A DNA stretch of 11,150 nucleotides from an uncultured bacterium (GTDB lineage: Bacteria > Spirochaetota > Spirochaetia > Sphaerochaetales > Sphaerochaetaceae), in NCBI GenBank assembly GCA_905215015.1, contig CAJMOS010000099.1, positions 1 to 11,150 on the forward strand, in the 5' to 3' direction. A program made the position numbers and the translations under genes. The first letter of the stretch is position 1. Each line of letters opens with the position of its first letter. The notes under the pieces are model-generated. The model was given only the letters and a program-made list of their open reading frames with translations. It was not told where the DNA came from and did no database searches. Shown here one piece after another: positions 1-7,834 of the stretch.

Positions 1-474
1 GACCGGCAGGCCCCGCGTGCCGTCAACCTGGTCGGCATCGAGTCTCCGGGGCTTACCGCATCCACCCCGATTGCGAGGATGGTGGTGGAGATGGTCAAGG
101 AACGGGAGCGCCTGGAGCGGAATCCCGCCTTCCGGCCGGAGCGAAAGGTGCCAAAGCCCTTCCGGCTGATGACAAGGGAGGAGCAGGCCGAGGCAGTCCG
201 GAAGAACCCGGACTACGGGGAACTGGTCTGCCGCTGCCAGCAAGTCTCCAAGGCGGAGATCCTGCGGGCGATCCACAACCCGATCGGAGCGCGGACCATG
301 GCCTCGGTCAAGTACCGGAGCCGGGCGATGATGGGCCGTTGCCAGGGTGGCTACTGCCAGATGCGGATCGCCCGGTTGCTGGAGGAAGAGGCGCACCTCA
401 AGGATACCGAGCTGACCTACGAAAGGCCTGGTTCCTGGCTGTTCACGGGAAGCGTGAGGGGAGAGGAGCGATGA
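1..474 (+). CDS. GlpA-like FAD-dependent oxidoreductase with C-terminal [2Fe-2S] domain (5' end outside window)
   Basis: The reading frame is open from base 1, so only the last ~157 residues are present. It starts in the end of a DAO-type FAD domain, recognisable from the stretch NLVGIESPGLTAS at about residues 9-21, which is typical of GlpA/FAD-dependent glycerol-3-phosphate dehydrogenases. A BFD-like [2Fe-2S] domain follows: a C-x-C pair at bases 229-237 (CRCQQVSKAEI) and a second pair C-x4-C at bases 340-357 (GRCQGGYC), giving four probable iron-sulfur ligands. Family knowledge: such proteins oxidise glycerol-3-phosphate or related 2-hydroxy substrates and pass electrons on through the cluster and partner subunits. 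The stop overlaps the next start as ATGA (471-474), so the genes are translationally coupled. The two following genes are usual partners of this type. The exact substrate cannot be decided from this fragment. Confidence 0.85.
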   Translation, partial: DRQAPRAVNLVGIESPGLTASTPIARMVVEMVKERERLERNPAFRPERKVPKPFRLMTREEQAEAVRKNPDYGELVCRCQQVSKAEILRAIHNPIGARTMASVKYRSRAMMGRCQGGYCQMRIARLLEEEAHLKDTELTYERPGSWLFTGSVRGEER

Positions 475-1706
475 GAGACGTCGACGTGCTGATCATCGGA
501 GGCGGACCCGCTGGCCTCGCCGCGGCAATCGCCCTGGACAAGGAGGGAATCCGGAACATCCTGGTCGTCGAGCGGGAGAAACAGCTCGGCGGAATCCTGA
601 GGCAGTGCATCCATGACGGGTTTGGACTGACCCGCTTCGGCATGATGCTGAGCGGGCCCGAGTACGCCCAGCGCTTCATCGACGAAGTGGTGGAGCGGAG
701 GATCCCGTACCTGCTTGACGCCTCGATCATCGACGTGACGCCCCAGCGGCAGGTCACTTATGTCTCCCCTGCGGGAGTGGAGACAATCCAGGCCAAGGCG
801 GTCATCTTCGCCATGGGGTGCCGCGAGCGCCCTCGTGGCGCGCTCGCCATCCCCGGAGAGCGTCCCAGCGGAATCTTCACCGCCGGCACCGCCCAGAACT
901 ATATCAACCTGCAGAACAAGATGGTCGGCAAAGAGGCGGTCATCCTCGGCAGCGGGGATATCGGCATGATCATGGCCCGGCGCCTGACGCTGGAGGGTGC
1001 CCACGTGAAAGGTGTCTATGAGATCCAGCCGATTCCCAGCGGGCTTCCCCGGAACATCCGGCAGTGTCTGGATGATTACGGGATTCCGCTGTATCTCAGC
1101 CATACCGTGACCGATATCCATGGAGCCTCGAGGCTGACGGGAGTAACGGTCAGTCAGGTGGACCGGAACCTCAAGCCGATCAAGGGCACGGAGGAGGAGA
1201 TTCCTTGTGACACGCTGATCCTTTCCGTCGGGCTGATTCCGGAGAACGAGCTGGCCCGGAAGGCCGGCATCACCTTGGACCAGCATACCCGGGGCGCGGT
1301 CGTCGACCAGTGGATGCAGTGCGACAAGCCCGGCTTCTTCGCCTGTGGCAATGCGCTGCACGTCCACGACGTGGTCGATTTCGTCTCTCTCGAGGCGGAA
1401 AAGACTGCCAGAGCCGCAGCCCGCTTCGTCCGCGAGGGAAGCCTTCCGGCTTGCCCGATCCGGGTCAAGGCCGGGGCCGTGCTGAATCATGTGCTGCCCG
1501 CTTCGATTTCCGGTGACGAGGATGTCACCTTCTCGATGCGTCCGTCGGGGAAACTTGTCGACGCTACCCTGCGGGTGACGCAAAACGGCAAGGTGCTTCT
1601 TCGTAAGCGCCTGCAGAAAGCCCTGCCCGCCGTCATGATCGAGGTGACGGTGCGCCACCAGGCCTTGCGGAAGGAAGGAGAAGTGGAGGTGAGCCTGACA
1701 TGCTGA
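471..1706 (+). CDS. FAD/NAD(P)-dependent oxidoreductase, partner of the GlpA-like subunit
   Basis: This 411-residue protein has an N-terminal Rossmann FAD-binding motif (DVLIIGGGPAGLAAAIAL, residues ~4-21) followed by an acidic second-strand end (VVERE). A second dinucleotide motif lies mid-protein (AVILGSGDIGMIMARRL), which should bind NAD(P)H. The stretch MGCRERPRGAL, then TAGTAQNYIN, is characteristic of the pyridine-nucleotide-disulfide oxidoreductase-like subunits found beside GlpA-like proteins. The start at 471 is chosen because it sits about 2-3 bases after GAGAGGAG (461-468) and overlaps the previous stop by four bases. An in-frame extension to 339 would run deep into the upstream gene. 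The inferred role is to exchange electrons between the neighbouring FAD/[2Fe-2S] subunit and NAD(P). It overlaps the downstream DUF1667 gene by seven bases. The family assignment is firm; the substrate is inferred. Confidence 0.85.
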   Translation: MRDVDVLIIGGGPAGLAAAIALDKEGIRNILVVEREKQLGGILRQCIHDGFGLTRFGMMLSGPEYAQRFIDEVVERRIPYLLDASIIDVTPQRQVTYVSPAGVETIQAKAVIFAMGCRERPRGALAIPGERPSGIFTAGTAQNYINLQNKMVGKEAVILGSGDIGMIMARRLTLEGAHVKGVYEIQPIPSGLPRNIRQCLDDYGIPLYLSHTVTDIHGASRLTGVTVSQVDRNLKPIKGTEEEIPCDTLILSVGLIPENELARKAGITLDQHTRGAVVDQWMQCDKPGFFACGNALHVHDVVDFVSLEAEKTARAAARFVREGSLPACPIRVKAGAVLNHVLPASISGDEDVTFSMRPSGKLVDATLRVTQNGKVLLRKRLQKALPAVMIEVTVRHQALRKEGEVEVSLTC

Positions 1707-2053
1707 AGACCTTTACCTGTATCCGCTGTCCGAATGGTTGCGAGGTTGTCATCGACACGCAATCATCCGAGACCAGCGGGAATCGTTGCCCCAATGGGGC
1801 CGAGTACGCTAGGGAGGAGCTGGCGGAGCCGATGCGCACCATCGCCTCCTCGATCCTGGTGGAGGGGGGCGACCAGCCGCTGGTCAGCGTCCGGCTGAGC
1901 AAGCCGATTCCCAAGGCCCGGATCTTTCCGGTGATGGAAAGGATCCGGAGCGCGAGGGTCCAGGCTCCGGTCAAGGCGGGAGCGGTGCTGATTCCCGATG
2001 TGCTCGGCCTTGGCAGCGACGTGATCGCCACCAAGAGCGTCGCCAAGGCTTGA
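1700..2053 (+). CDS. DUF1667 family Cys-rich small protein
   Basis: A 117-residue protein opening with FTCIRCPNGCEVVID and, some 15 residues later, NRCPNGAEYA. The cysteines (C-x2-C-x3-C plus a later C) are arranged like a small metal or iron-sulfur site. The rest, with ARIFPVMERIRSARVQAPVKAG near the end, matches the DUF1667 pattern as I know it. The start lies about ten bases after GGAGG (1685-1689) and overlaps the previous gene by seven bases. DUF1667 genes regularly follow GlpA-like and FAD/NAD oxidoreductase genes; I recall the same trio beside glycerol kinase in Thermotoga maritima. It is therefore probably the third, electron-transferring subunit of the complex. Its biochemical role is not settled to my knowledge. 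Confidence 0.85.
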   Translation: MLKTFTCIRCPNGCEVVIDTQSSETSGNRCPNGAEYAREELAEPMRTIASSILVEGGDQPLVSVRLSKPIPKARIFPVMERIRSARVQAPVKAGAVLIPDVLGLGSDVIATKSVAKA

Positions 2054-2129
2054 CAGGACGTCGCAAAAGGGAAAATGGTGGAGATAGGGCCGCTCGGAGG
2101 CGGGCCAAGCTTTGCTGGTGGAGGAATCT

Positions 2130-2645
2130 ATGCGGTTCATGGAATTGGTTGCCAATCGGTTTTCCTGCAAGAACTATGATGGCTCCAGGCCTGTGGAGCC
2201 TGAGAAGCTGCAGGCGGTGCTGGAGGCCGGCAGGCTGGCTCCCACGGCGAAGAACCTGCAGGAACAGCGCGTCTATGTCGTGCAGTCACCTGAGGGACTC
2301 GCGAAGATCGACAGCGTCACCCCGTGCCGGTATGGCGCGCCGACCTGCCTGGTCGTCACGTACGACAAGGGCCATGTCTTCTCCTATCCCGGAGGCCGGC
2401 GGGACTCGGGAGTGGAGGATGCGGCGATTGTCGCCACCCATATGCTTTTGGCCTCCACGGACGCGGGACTGGACAGCTGCTGGGTGAACTTCTTCGATCC
2501 CGAGAAGGTGAAGGAAGCGCTTGCTCTTCCCGAAAACGAGGAGGTGGTGATGATCCTGGACCTCGGCCACGGAGCCGCCGGAGCCAAGCCGCTGGCGAAC
2601 CACGCCAGCAGGAAGCCGCTTTCCGAGACGGTATCGTACCGGTAG
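2130..2645 (+). CDS. Nitroreductase-family flavoprotein
   Basis: A 171-residue protein with the small nitroreductase fold pattern: an N-terminal FMN-phosphate contact (NRFSCKNYDGSRPV, residues ~9-22), the APTAKNLQEQRVYVV segment (~37-51), a helix with DAAIVATHMLLAS followed by GLDSCWVNFF, and a C-terminal DLGHGAAGAKP that closes the flavin site. Such enzymes bind FMN as dimers and reduce nitro compounds, quinones or unknown cellular substrates with NAD(P)H; the natural substrate cannot be read from the sequence. I choose the ATG at 2130 over an in-frame TTG at 2112 because GGAGG (2119-2123) sits six bases ahead of it. It lies 76 bases after the DUF1667 gene with no clear terminator between, so it may be co-transcribed with that operon. 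Confidence 0.85.
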   Translation: MRFMELVANRFSCKNYDGSRPVEPEKLQAVLEAGRLAPTAKNLQEQRVYVVQSPEGLAKIDSVTPCRYGAPTCLVVTYDKGHVFSYPGGRRDSGVEDAAIVATHMLLASTDAGLDSCWVNFFDPEKVKEALALPENEEVVMILDLGHGAAGAKPLANHASRKPLSETVSYR

Positions 2646-2718
2646 GCTTGTCCTGTTTCGGGCTATCTGTGGATTTTTCCTGCTGTGGGGCTTGTGGAGG
2701 CTTTGAGAAAATCTCATC

Positions 2719-2748
2719 TTGCTATGGTTAGTACTTCCTAACTATACT
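2719..2748 (+). promoter_or_regulatory. Sigma-70 type promoter with embedded inverted repeat, upstream of the RND operon
   Basis: TTGCTA (2719-2724) and TATACT (2743-2748) are separated by 18 bases, giving a good -35/-10 pair about 50 bases before the transporter start. Within the spacer lies an inverted repeat, GTTAG (2727-2731) and CTAAC (2738-2742), six bases apart. Its symmetry continues outward with TAT/ATA after one mismatch. A repeat of this size placed between -35 and -10 is typical of repressor operators such as those of TetR-family regulators. The regulator itself is not in the window, so repression is inferred. Confidence 0.55.
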
Positions 2749-2797
2749 GAAGGGGCAGTCAGTTTGCCTTCCCGCAACCTGATGGTCTTGGAGGTCT

Positions 2798-5167
2798 ATG
2801 CGGATTACAAGCATCAATGGGGTCTTCCGGAGCATAGGGGAGTGGCAGGTAGCCCACCGCTGGCCTCTGCTGGTCGCTGTCGCCCTTGTCTCGCTTTTCT
2901 GCCTTGCCGGCATCCCTCGTGCCACATTCACCAACCAGTCCGAGGATTGGTTCGACGACACCGAGCAGGTAAAGGTCGATTCCGACCATTTCAAGGATAT
3001 TTTTGGAAATGACGACTCGGTGATGGTGCTGGTGCAGGCCCCGGACGTGTTCGCCCCTGAAGTGCTGCAGGCCATCGACCGGTTGGGGGACGAGCTGCTT
3101 GCCTCTGTCCCTTATGCTGACAAGGTGACCAGCCTTACCACCGTGTCGGTGCCTACCGGGACCGATGAAGGGTTTGAGATTTCCAGCCCTTTCGCCGATG
3201 GAATACCCGATGACCCCGATCAGCTGGCGGAAAAGAAGGTGTTCCTGCTGGGCAAGTCATCGCTGAAAGACCATTTGGTCAGCAGCGACGCTACGGAGAC
3301 ATGGGTGGTGCTTTCCTTGTTGCCTTACGACACCGACTCCGAGGAGGCGATGATCAGGGTGGGCGACGCGGCACGTGGCGTGATTGAGTCGGGCCGGTAT
3401 ACGAGCAGCCTGTATACGATGAAGGCGACCGGGATGTCCTACACCGAGGCGGAAGAGAACATCGTGGTCAACCACGAGACGAGGATCAGGGTGATGGGTG
3501 GCTTTGGCGTCATGCTGCTGTGCCTGGTCATCCTTGTCCGCTCCTTCCGGGGTGTCGTGATTCCCATTCTCGCCACGTTCCTCGGTATCGGTTCGGTCTT
3601 CGGCCTGTCCGGCTGGCTGGGGGTGGAAGGAAACTCCACGCTGGTCACCTTGCCGGTCTTGCTCGGGATGGCCCTTTCGGTAGGCTACGCAATCCATCTG
3701 ATTGATGCCTTCCGCACCCATTTCCGACGGAGTGGCAGGCGGCGCCAGTCGGCGGTCGACGCTGTCTGCGAGTGCGGGTGGCCGATTCTTTTTACCGTGC
3801 TGACAACGGTGGTCTCGTTGCTCTCTTTCCTGCTTGCCGACATGAAGCCGATACGGTGGCTCGGCTGCATATCCGCAGGCGTGGTCCTTGCCGTCTATCT
3901 GTCCGTGATGGTGCTGGTGCCGGTCTTCATGAGCTTCGGCCGGGACAGGAAGCCAAGTCCGGAAGCGGTCGCGGTCCAAGGGGCTACCCGGGCCGACCTG
4001 CTCTTCGGACGGTTTGGCCGGATGATTATCGCGAGGGGTCCGCTTGTCATCGCCATCTCCCTGGCGGTCATTGCCTGGTCGGTTCCTGGATTGGCTTGCA
4101 TGGGCGTCAATATGGACTACACGCAGATGATGGGGAAACGGATTCCGTATGTCGCGAGGATGCTTGATATCCTCAATTCCGGATTGGGAAGCCAGTACAG
4201 CTACGATGTGCTGGTCGAATGCCCGCAGGAAGGAGCTTTCAAACAGGCCGGGACGATGGAGTCGCTGGAGCAGCTTGAGCGCTATCTGGGTACTTTGGGC
4301 CAGACGAAGGTCACCAACGGCCAGCCCCGTACCGCAAGCGTGGTGCGCCTGGTCAAGGAGATGCACAGGACTTTGAACGGGGACGATGAGGCCTGTTACG
4401 CGATTCCTGAGGACGATGACCTGTTGGCGCAGGAACTCTTCTTGTACGAGATATCGGATCCCGAAACCCTTTTTGCCGAGCTGGACGAGGACTACCGGTA
4501 CGCGCACATCCATGTGGAGCTCAACGGGTACGACGCCAACCAGATCCTCAAGGACATTTCCAGTGCCAAGAGCTATGGGCAGAGCCTTTTCCCGGAAGCC
4601 CGGGTTTCGGTTGTCGGGCAGGTGGTCGAGTACGCTGCGATGAACGGCAAGGTGGTCAGCGGCGAGCTCAAGTCCTTTGGCGGGTCTTTGGTTGTCGTCG
4701 CCATCCTGCTGATGTGGGTCTTCCAGTCGGTCCTGACCGGTCTGGTCGCCATGATTCCCAACATCGTCCCGGTCCTGCTGGTGGGAGGGACGATGGGGTG
4801 GACGAACACGCCGCTGGACATGATGACCATGACCATCATGCCGATGATTCTCGGTATCGCCGTCGACGACACGATCCATCTGACAAGCCGCATCCGCTTC
4901 GAGATGGAGGATGGAACAACGACGAGCGCCATGGCGGTGGAGCGTTCGTTCCGGGAAATCGGCAAGACGATGGGCATGACCACGCTGATTCTCTGCTCGA
5001 TGTTCCTCGTCTACTGCTTCAGCCCGATGATGGCTCTTCTCCGTATCGGCACCCTTTCCATCATAGGGCTTGGATCCGCCCTCGTGGCCGACTACACGCT
5101 GACGCCTGTATTGATCAACTTGCTTTTCAAAAACAACGGGAAAAGGGAGGAGCGAAGAAATGCGTGA
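2798..5167 (+). CDS. MMPL/RND family inner-membrane transporter
   Basis: A 789-residue protein with the duplicated RND layout. A first membrane helix (about residues 22-40) is followed by a periplasmic domain (with QSEDWFDDTEQV) and a cluster of hydrophobic helices at ~233-385. The pattern then repeats: a helix near 413-432, a second periplasmic domain, and a helix cluster from ~625 to 780. The fourth-helix region of the second half reads LGIAVDDTIHLTSRIR with a DD pair that may carry protons. The equivalent in the first half reads MALSVGYAIHLIDAF, with Gly where many MMPL proteins have Asp. The start is preceded closely by GGAGG (2790-2794). It overlaps the LolA-like gene by eight bases. With a periplasmic LolA-like carrier and an outer-membrane barrel downstream, export of a lipid or lipoprotein is likelier than drug efflux. 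The cargo is unknown. Confidence 0.85.
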   Translation: MRITSINGVFRSIGEWQVAHRWPLLVAVALVSLFCLAGIPRATFTNQSEDWFDDTEQVKVDSDHFKDIFGNDDSVMVLVQAPDVFAPEVLQAIDRLGDELLASVPYADKVTSLTTVSVPTGTDEGFEISSPFADGIPDDPDQLAEKKVFLLGKSSLKDHLVSSDATETWVVLSLLPYDTDSEEAMIRVGDAARGVIESGRYTSSLYTMKATGMSYTEAEENIVVNHETRIRVMGGFGVMLLCLVILVRSFRGVVIPILATFLGIGSVFGLSGWLGVEGNSTLVTLPVLLGMALSVGYAIHLIDAFRTHFRRSGRRRQSAVDAVCECGWPILFTVLTTVVSLLSFLLADMKPIRWLGCISAGVVLAVYLSVMVLVPVFMSFGRDRKPSPEAVAVQGATRADLLFGRFGRMIIARGPLVIAISLAVIAWSVPGLACMGVNMDYTQMMGKRIPYVARMLDILNSGLGSQYSYDVLVECPQEGAFKQAGTMESLEQLERYLGTLGQTKVTNGQPRTASVVRLVKEMHRTLNGDDEACYAIPEDDDLLAQELFLYEISDPETLFAELDEDYRYAHIHVELNGYDANQILKDISSAKSYGQSLFPEARVSVVGQVVEYAAMNGKVVSGELKSFGGSLVVVAILLMWVFQSVLTGLVAMIPNIVPVLLVGGTMGWTNTPLDMMTMTIMPMILGIAVDDTIHLTSRIRFEMEDGTTTSAMAVERSFREIGKTMGMTTLILCSMFLVYCFSPMMALLRIGTLSIIGLGSALVADYTLTPVLINLLFKNNGKREERRNA

Positions 5168-5939
5168 CACCTTGCTGATGGTTGCCTTGCTTGCCATCGG
5201 GAGCGCCTGTGCCCATGCGGAGTCCCTGACGGGATACGAAATCGCCAAGCGTTCCGACGGGATTCCTGGAGGGACGACCTGCCAAGAGACAGCGACGATG
5301 ACGCTGGTCAACAAAAAAGGGAAGAGCCGGGTACGGGTCGTCTCGATGTCCACCAAGGACTATGGAGACGTGAAGAAGTCAGTCTTGGTCTTCTCCCAGC
5401 CAAAGGACGTGGCTGGTGTGGCGTACCTGATGTTCGAATGGGACGACCAGGACAGGGATGACGACTGCTGGCTCTACCTGCCGGCCATGAAAAAGGTCAG
5501 GCGGATTAGCGGCTCTGGCAAGGAGGAAGACTTCATGGGAACCGATTTTACCTATGACGACATGGGCGACCGGGGTGTGGGGAAAGATGTCTTCACCTTG
5601 CTCGGCGAGGAGGATGTCGACGGACAATCCTGCTACAAGGTCCAGGCGGTGGCGAAGGACAATACCGAACGGAATCCTCGCAGGATTGAATGGTACCGTA
5701 CCAGCGACTACCTGTTGCTCAAGGCGGAGCTCTACGACCGGCAGGACATGCTGGAGCGGGTGATGGTCTCGGAGGACATCCGGACGATCGACGGATACCT
5801 GACCATAGGGAAAATGACAATTCAGAACGTGCAGACCGGCCACAAGACCATCCTGGAAATGTCTGATGTCGCCTATGACCGGAATCTGGACGATTCCCTG
5901 TTCACGGTGGCGGCAATCGAGCGGGGAAACCTGTTGTGA
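5160..5939 (+). CDS. Outer membrane lipoprotein-sorting (LolA-like) periplasmic protein
   Basis: A 259-residue protein with an N-terminal signal sequence (hydrophobic LLMVALLAIGSA, probable cleavage after AHA at residue ~20). A Cys at residue 17 (GSAC) could instead mark a loose, spirochaete-like lipobox, but a classical lipobox is lacking. The mature part has the hallmarks of the LolA_like / outer-membrane lipoprotein-sorting family (COG2834 type): FSQPKDVAGVAYLMFEW, WLYLPAMKKVRRISGSGKEEDFMGTDFTYDDM, and a later RRIEWYRTSDYLLLKAELYD. These proteins form an open half-barrel that carries acyl chains across the periplasm. GGGAGGAG (5145-5152) stands eight bases before the ATG, and the gene overlaps both neighbours (by eight and four bases), so all three proteins are probably made together. 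The cargo is not known; the partnership with the transporter is inferred from gene order. Confidence 0.85.
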   Translation: MRDTLLMVALLAIGSACAHAESLTGYEIAKRSDGIPGGTTCQETATMTLVNKKGKSRVRVVSMSTKDYGDVKKSVLVFSQPKDVAGVAYLMFEWDDQDRDDDCWLYLPAMKKVRRISGSGKEEDFMGTDFTYDDMGDRGVGKDVFTLLGEEDVDGQSCYKVQAVAKDNTERNPRRIEWYRTSDYLLLKAELYDRQDMLERVMVSEDIRTIDGYLTIGKMTIQNVQTGHKTILEMSDVAYDRNLDDSLFTVAAIERGNLL

Positions 5940-7108
5940 GACGCACCCTGCTGCTTCTTTTGGGAAACCTGTTCCTTTCGCTTCCGCTCTTCCCACTCCG
6001 TATTGCTCCCAAGGGGAAGGTGGAGGTGGTGGAGGCTGCGGGAAAGGAGGGAAAGATCCTCTCCTCCCTCCTTTCCCTGGAAGGAGAGCTCTGGATCTCT
6101 TCAGAGGAGACCATGTTCTATGGGGACGGGTTGCTAGAGGTGGATGCGCTGGCCGACCGGACGGACAGCCAGGTCAGGGAGGCCTGGTTCGACTACCGTG
6201 CGGGCTGGTTCTCTTTCCGTGTCGGACGGCAGATTGTCGCCTGGGGCGAGGCCGACGGGGTAAGGATCACCGATGTGCTTTCCTCTCGTGATTTCCATAG
6301 CCTCTATCAGGACGATACGCTCGCCATCGACGTGCTCAGACTGACCGGCTCCTGGGGCAGCTATAGTTTCGATTGCTACTGGATTCCCATTTTCCGCGCC
6401 GCCCGGCTTCCCGAGGATGACAACCCGTTGGCGGGACTTGATGCCTACCGTATCCTTTCTCTTCTTGACCGGAAGGAACCTGAACGGAACCTTGCCCATG
6501 GTTCCTATGCGGTGCGGTTGGCCAGCAGGACATCGTTGGTCGACTACGCTTTGTACGGGTACTGGGGGTACAATGACCTGCCAGTCGTGGATATCGGACG
6601 GGGAATGGCCGTGTACGAGCGTATGGGCATGGTCGGCTTTGATGCAGATATGCCGGTCGGTTCTTTCGTCCTTCGCATGGAAAGTGCCTGGTATCCCTGG
6701 CAGGCGCTCCAGCGGAAGGACCTCGGGGGTAGCGAGCGGAGGAACCAGGTCCAGGCTCTGGCCGGTATGGACTGGATGCAGGGTGGCTGGTCGTTGACCC
6801 TGCAGTATGCCGGTGATCTGGTTCTGGGGAAGACCGCAGGGCTTGAGCACGAACGCTACGAACACAAGGCGACCCTCTCGCTTTCCCGGACGCTTTGCGA
6901 CGACCTGCTCGATCTCTCGCTGGAGGCAGCGGCTGGACTGAACGACCTTGACAGCGTCTGGCATGCGAGCATGGCGTATGATGTCACGGACGGTTTTGCC
7001 ATCGAAGGCGGCTGGTACCTGTTCCTGGAAGGACCCGAAAAGAAGGGGACATACGGTGCGTATCGTGACTACTCCATGGCGTATGCGAAGGCGACATACC
7101 AGTTCTGA
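5936..7108 (+). CDS. DUF1302-like outer-membrane beta-barrel protein
   Basis: This 390-residue protein starts with GTG inside a GTGA overlap with the previous stop. It has a signal-like N-terminus (RRTLLLLLGNLFLSLPLFPL). The body is rich in alternating aromatic and polar residues, as expected of beta-strands, and ends in KATYQF with a terminal Phe, the usual C-terminal signal for BAM-dependent outer-membrane insertion. The stretch FRVGRQIVAWGEADGVRITDVLSSRDF (about residues 95-121) matches the conserved motif of DUF1302-type barrels encoded beside RND and LolA-like genes. Its role is probably the outer-membrane end of the transport route formed with the two preceding genes. No obvious terminator follows; the next gene is convergent on the other strand. 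The family call is confident as a barrel, less so as DUF1302 proper. Confidence 0.72.
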   Translation: MRRTLLLLLGNLFLSLPLFPLRIAPKGKVEVVEAAGKEGKILSSLLSLEGELWISSEETMFYGDGLLEVDALADRTDSQVREAWFDYRAGWFSFRVGRQIVAWGEADGVRITDVLSSRDFHSLYQDDTLAIDVLRLTGSWGSYSFDCYWIPIFRAARLPEDDNPLAGLDAYRILSLLDRKEPERNLAHGSYAVRLASRTSLVDYALYGYWGYNDLPVVDIGRGMAVYERMGMVGFDADMPVGSFVLRMESAWYPWQALQRKDLGGSERRNQVQALAGMDWMQGGWSLTLQYAGDLVLGKTAGLEHERYEHKATLSLSRTLCDDLLDLSLEAAAGLNDLDSVWHASMAYDVTDGFAIEGGWYLFLEGPEKKGTYGAYRDYSMAYAKATYQF

Positions 7109-7233
7109 CTACCGAAAAGCTTTCCGGCCGTGCCTCGACGAAAGAGCGTTTCCATGGAACCGCAAGACGTCGTCGCAGATTCCCGACTTCGTCGTCACCA
7201 ACGACCTTCAGGTCCGGCCACTTCCGATAAAAG

Positions 7234-7593
7234 TCAGAGCAGTTCCTTGTAGTCGATGCCAAGCGGGCCTGCAAGCTTCTTGGCAACGGAAACGCCGAGA
7301 GGTCTCCTGCCGTGCTCGATTGCGGAGATGGAAGACGCGCTCATCCCTGCTGCCTTTGCCAGCTTCGCAAGGGAAAGCCCCTTGCTGTAACGGTAGGCGT
7401 TGACCCTAAGCCCTGGATTGTCCTTCCAGTCCTGATTGAGGGTCTTTTCCAGATCGGAGCCATGGTACGGCTCATAATCGTCATGTTCGATGATTTGGGC
7501 GTCGGGATAAGCTGATTTGATGAGCGGAAGCAACAATGCGCCTCCGCTGGCGATTGTGACGTCAATATGGTGCGTTCTCTCTACTACCCGCAT
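7234..7593 (-). CDS. Xre/HigA-like antitoxin (helix-turn-helix)
   Basis: A 119-residue protein on the minus strand. The C-terminal ~55 residues form a cro/C1-type helix-turn-helix: RVNAYRYSKGLSLAKLAKAAGMSASSISAIEHGRRPLGVSVAKKLAGPLGI (about residues 63-113). The N-terminal half (THHIDVTIASGGALLLPLIKSAYPDAQII) is the part expected to bind the toxin. I use the ATG at 7591-7593 because GGAGG lies just upstream on the minus strand (GGAGGTGGAAT then ATG). The longer frame up to 7731 would run far into the toxin gene. It overlaps the toxin gene by 32 bases, fitting toxin-first operons of the HigBA kind. It should neutralise the toxin and repress the operon through the palindrome at 7835-7856. Confidence 0.85.
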   Translation of the reverse strand: MRVVERTHHIDVTIASGGALLLPLIKSAYPDAQIIEHDDYEPYHGSDLEKTLNQDWKDNPGLRVNAYRYSKGLSLAKLAKAAGMSASSISAIEHGRRPLGVSVAKKLAGPLGIDYKELL

Positions 7594-7828
7594 ATTCCAC
7601 CTCCACACGGATTGTTCCTTCTTCCCAGTACCAGACTGCCACCCAATGGTATGAGAGATGGCAGTGGTATCTGTTATGGCCGAGCCCTGAAAAGTGGGGC
7701 CAGTCATGCAATATCGGTCCAACGGTTTCAAGCTGTTGAATTAGGATCCTGAACCTTGCCCTCTCCATAGCAGGCATTTTCATGATTCCCTTCTTCGCTT
7801 GCTTACTGATATCGACCTCATATTTCAT
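7562..7828 (-). CDS. RelE/HigB-like mRNA-interferase toxin
   Basis: An 88-residue protein on the minus strand, of normal length for RelE-superfamily toxins. The N-terminus MKYEVDISKQAKKGIMKMP and the C-terminal half, with YHCHLSYHWVAVWYW then VEVEYAGSRENAPY, fit the RelE/HigB-type family described as cytotoxic translational repressors. His/Tyr/Arg residues in the second half are candidates for RNA cleavage. Family knowledge: such toxins cut mRNA at the ribosome and slow growth; this is not proven here. The first ATG is chosen because the family begins at this point. No Shine-Dalgarno sequence precedes it, which fits the very short or absent leader predicted from the promoter. The pair lies between host genes and phage genes on the opposite strand to both, so it is probably a mobile cassette. 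Confidence 0.85.
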   Translation of the reverse strand: MKYEVDISKQAKKGIMKMPAMERARFRILIQQLETVGPILHDWPHFSGLGHNRYHCHLSYHWVAVWYWEEGTIRVEVEYAGSRENAPY

Positions 7829-7834
7829 GCAGAT

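Noticed and set aside
417..1658. 413-residue minus-strand open frame opposite the FAD oxidoreductase
   Set aside because: The plus strand carries clear dinucleotide-binding motifs here; the antisense product has none.
2705..2715. GAGA-AAA-TCTC hairpin after the nitroreductase gene
   Set aside because: The stem has only four pairs and no T run follows, so it is not a credible terminator.
3257..5356. 699-residue minus-strand open frame opposite the RND transporter
   Set aside because: It is a shadow of the transporter with unnatural His/Arg/Asp-rich composition and no domain.
6984..7286. Minus-strand frame across the gap after the barrel gene
   Set aside because: Part of it reads somewhat protein-like (DFYRKWPDLKVVGDDEVGN), but it runs into the barrel gene's antisense, lacks a ribosome site and overlaps the antitoxin end. 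It could be a gene remnant, but I cannot support it.
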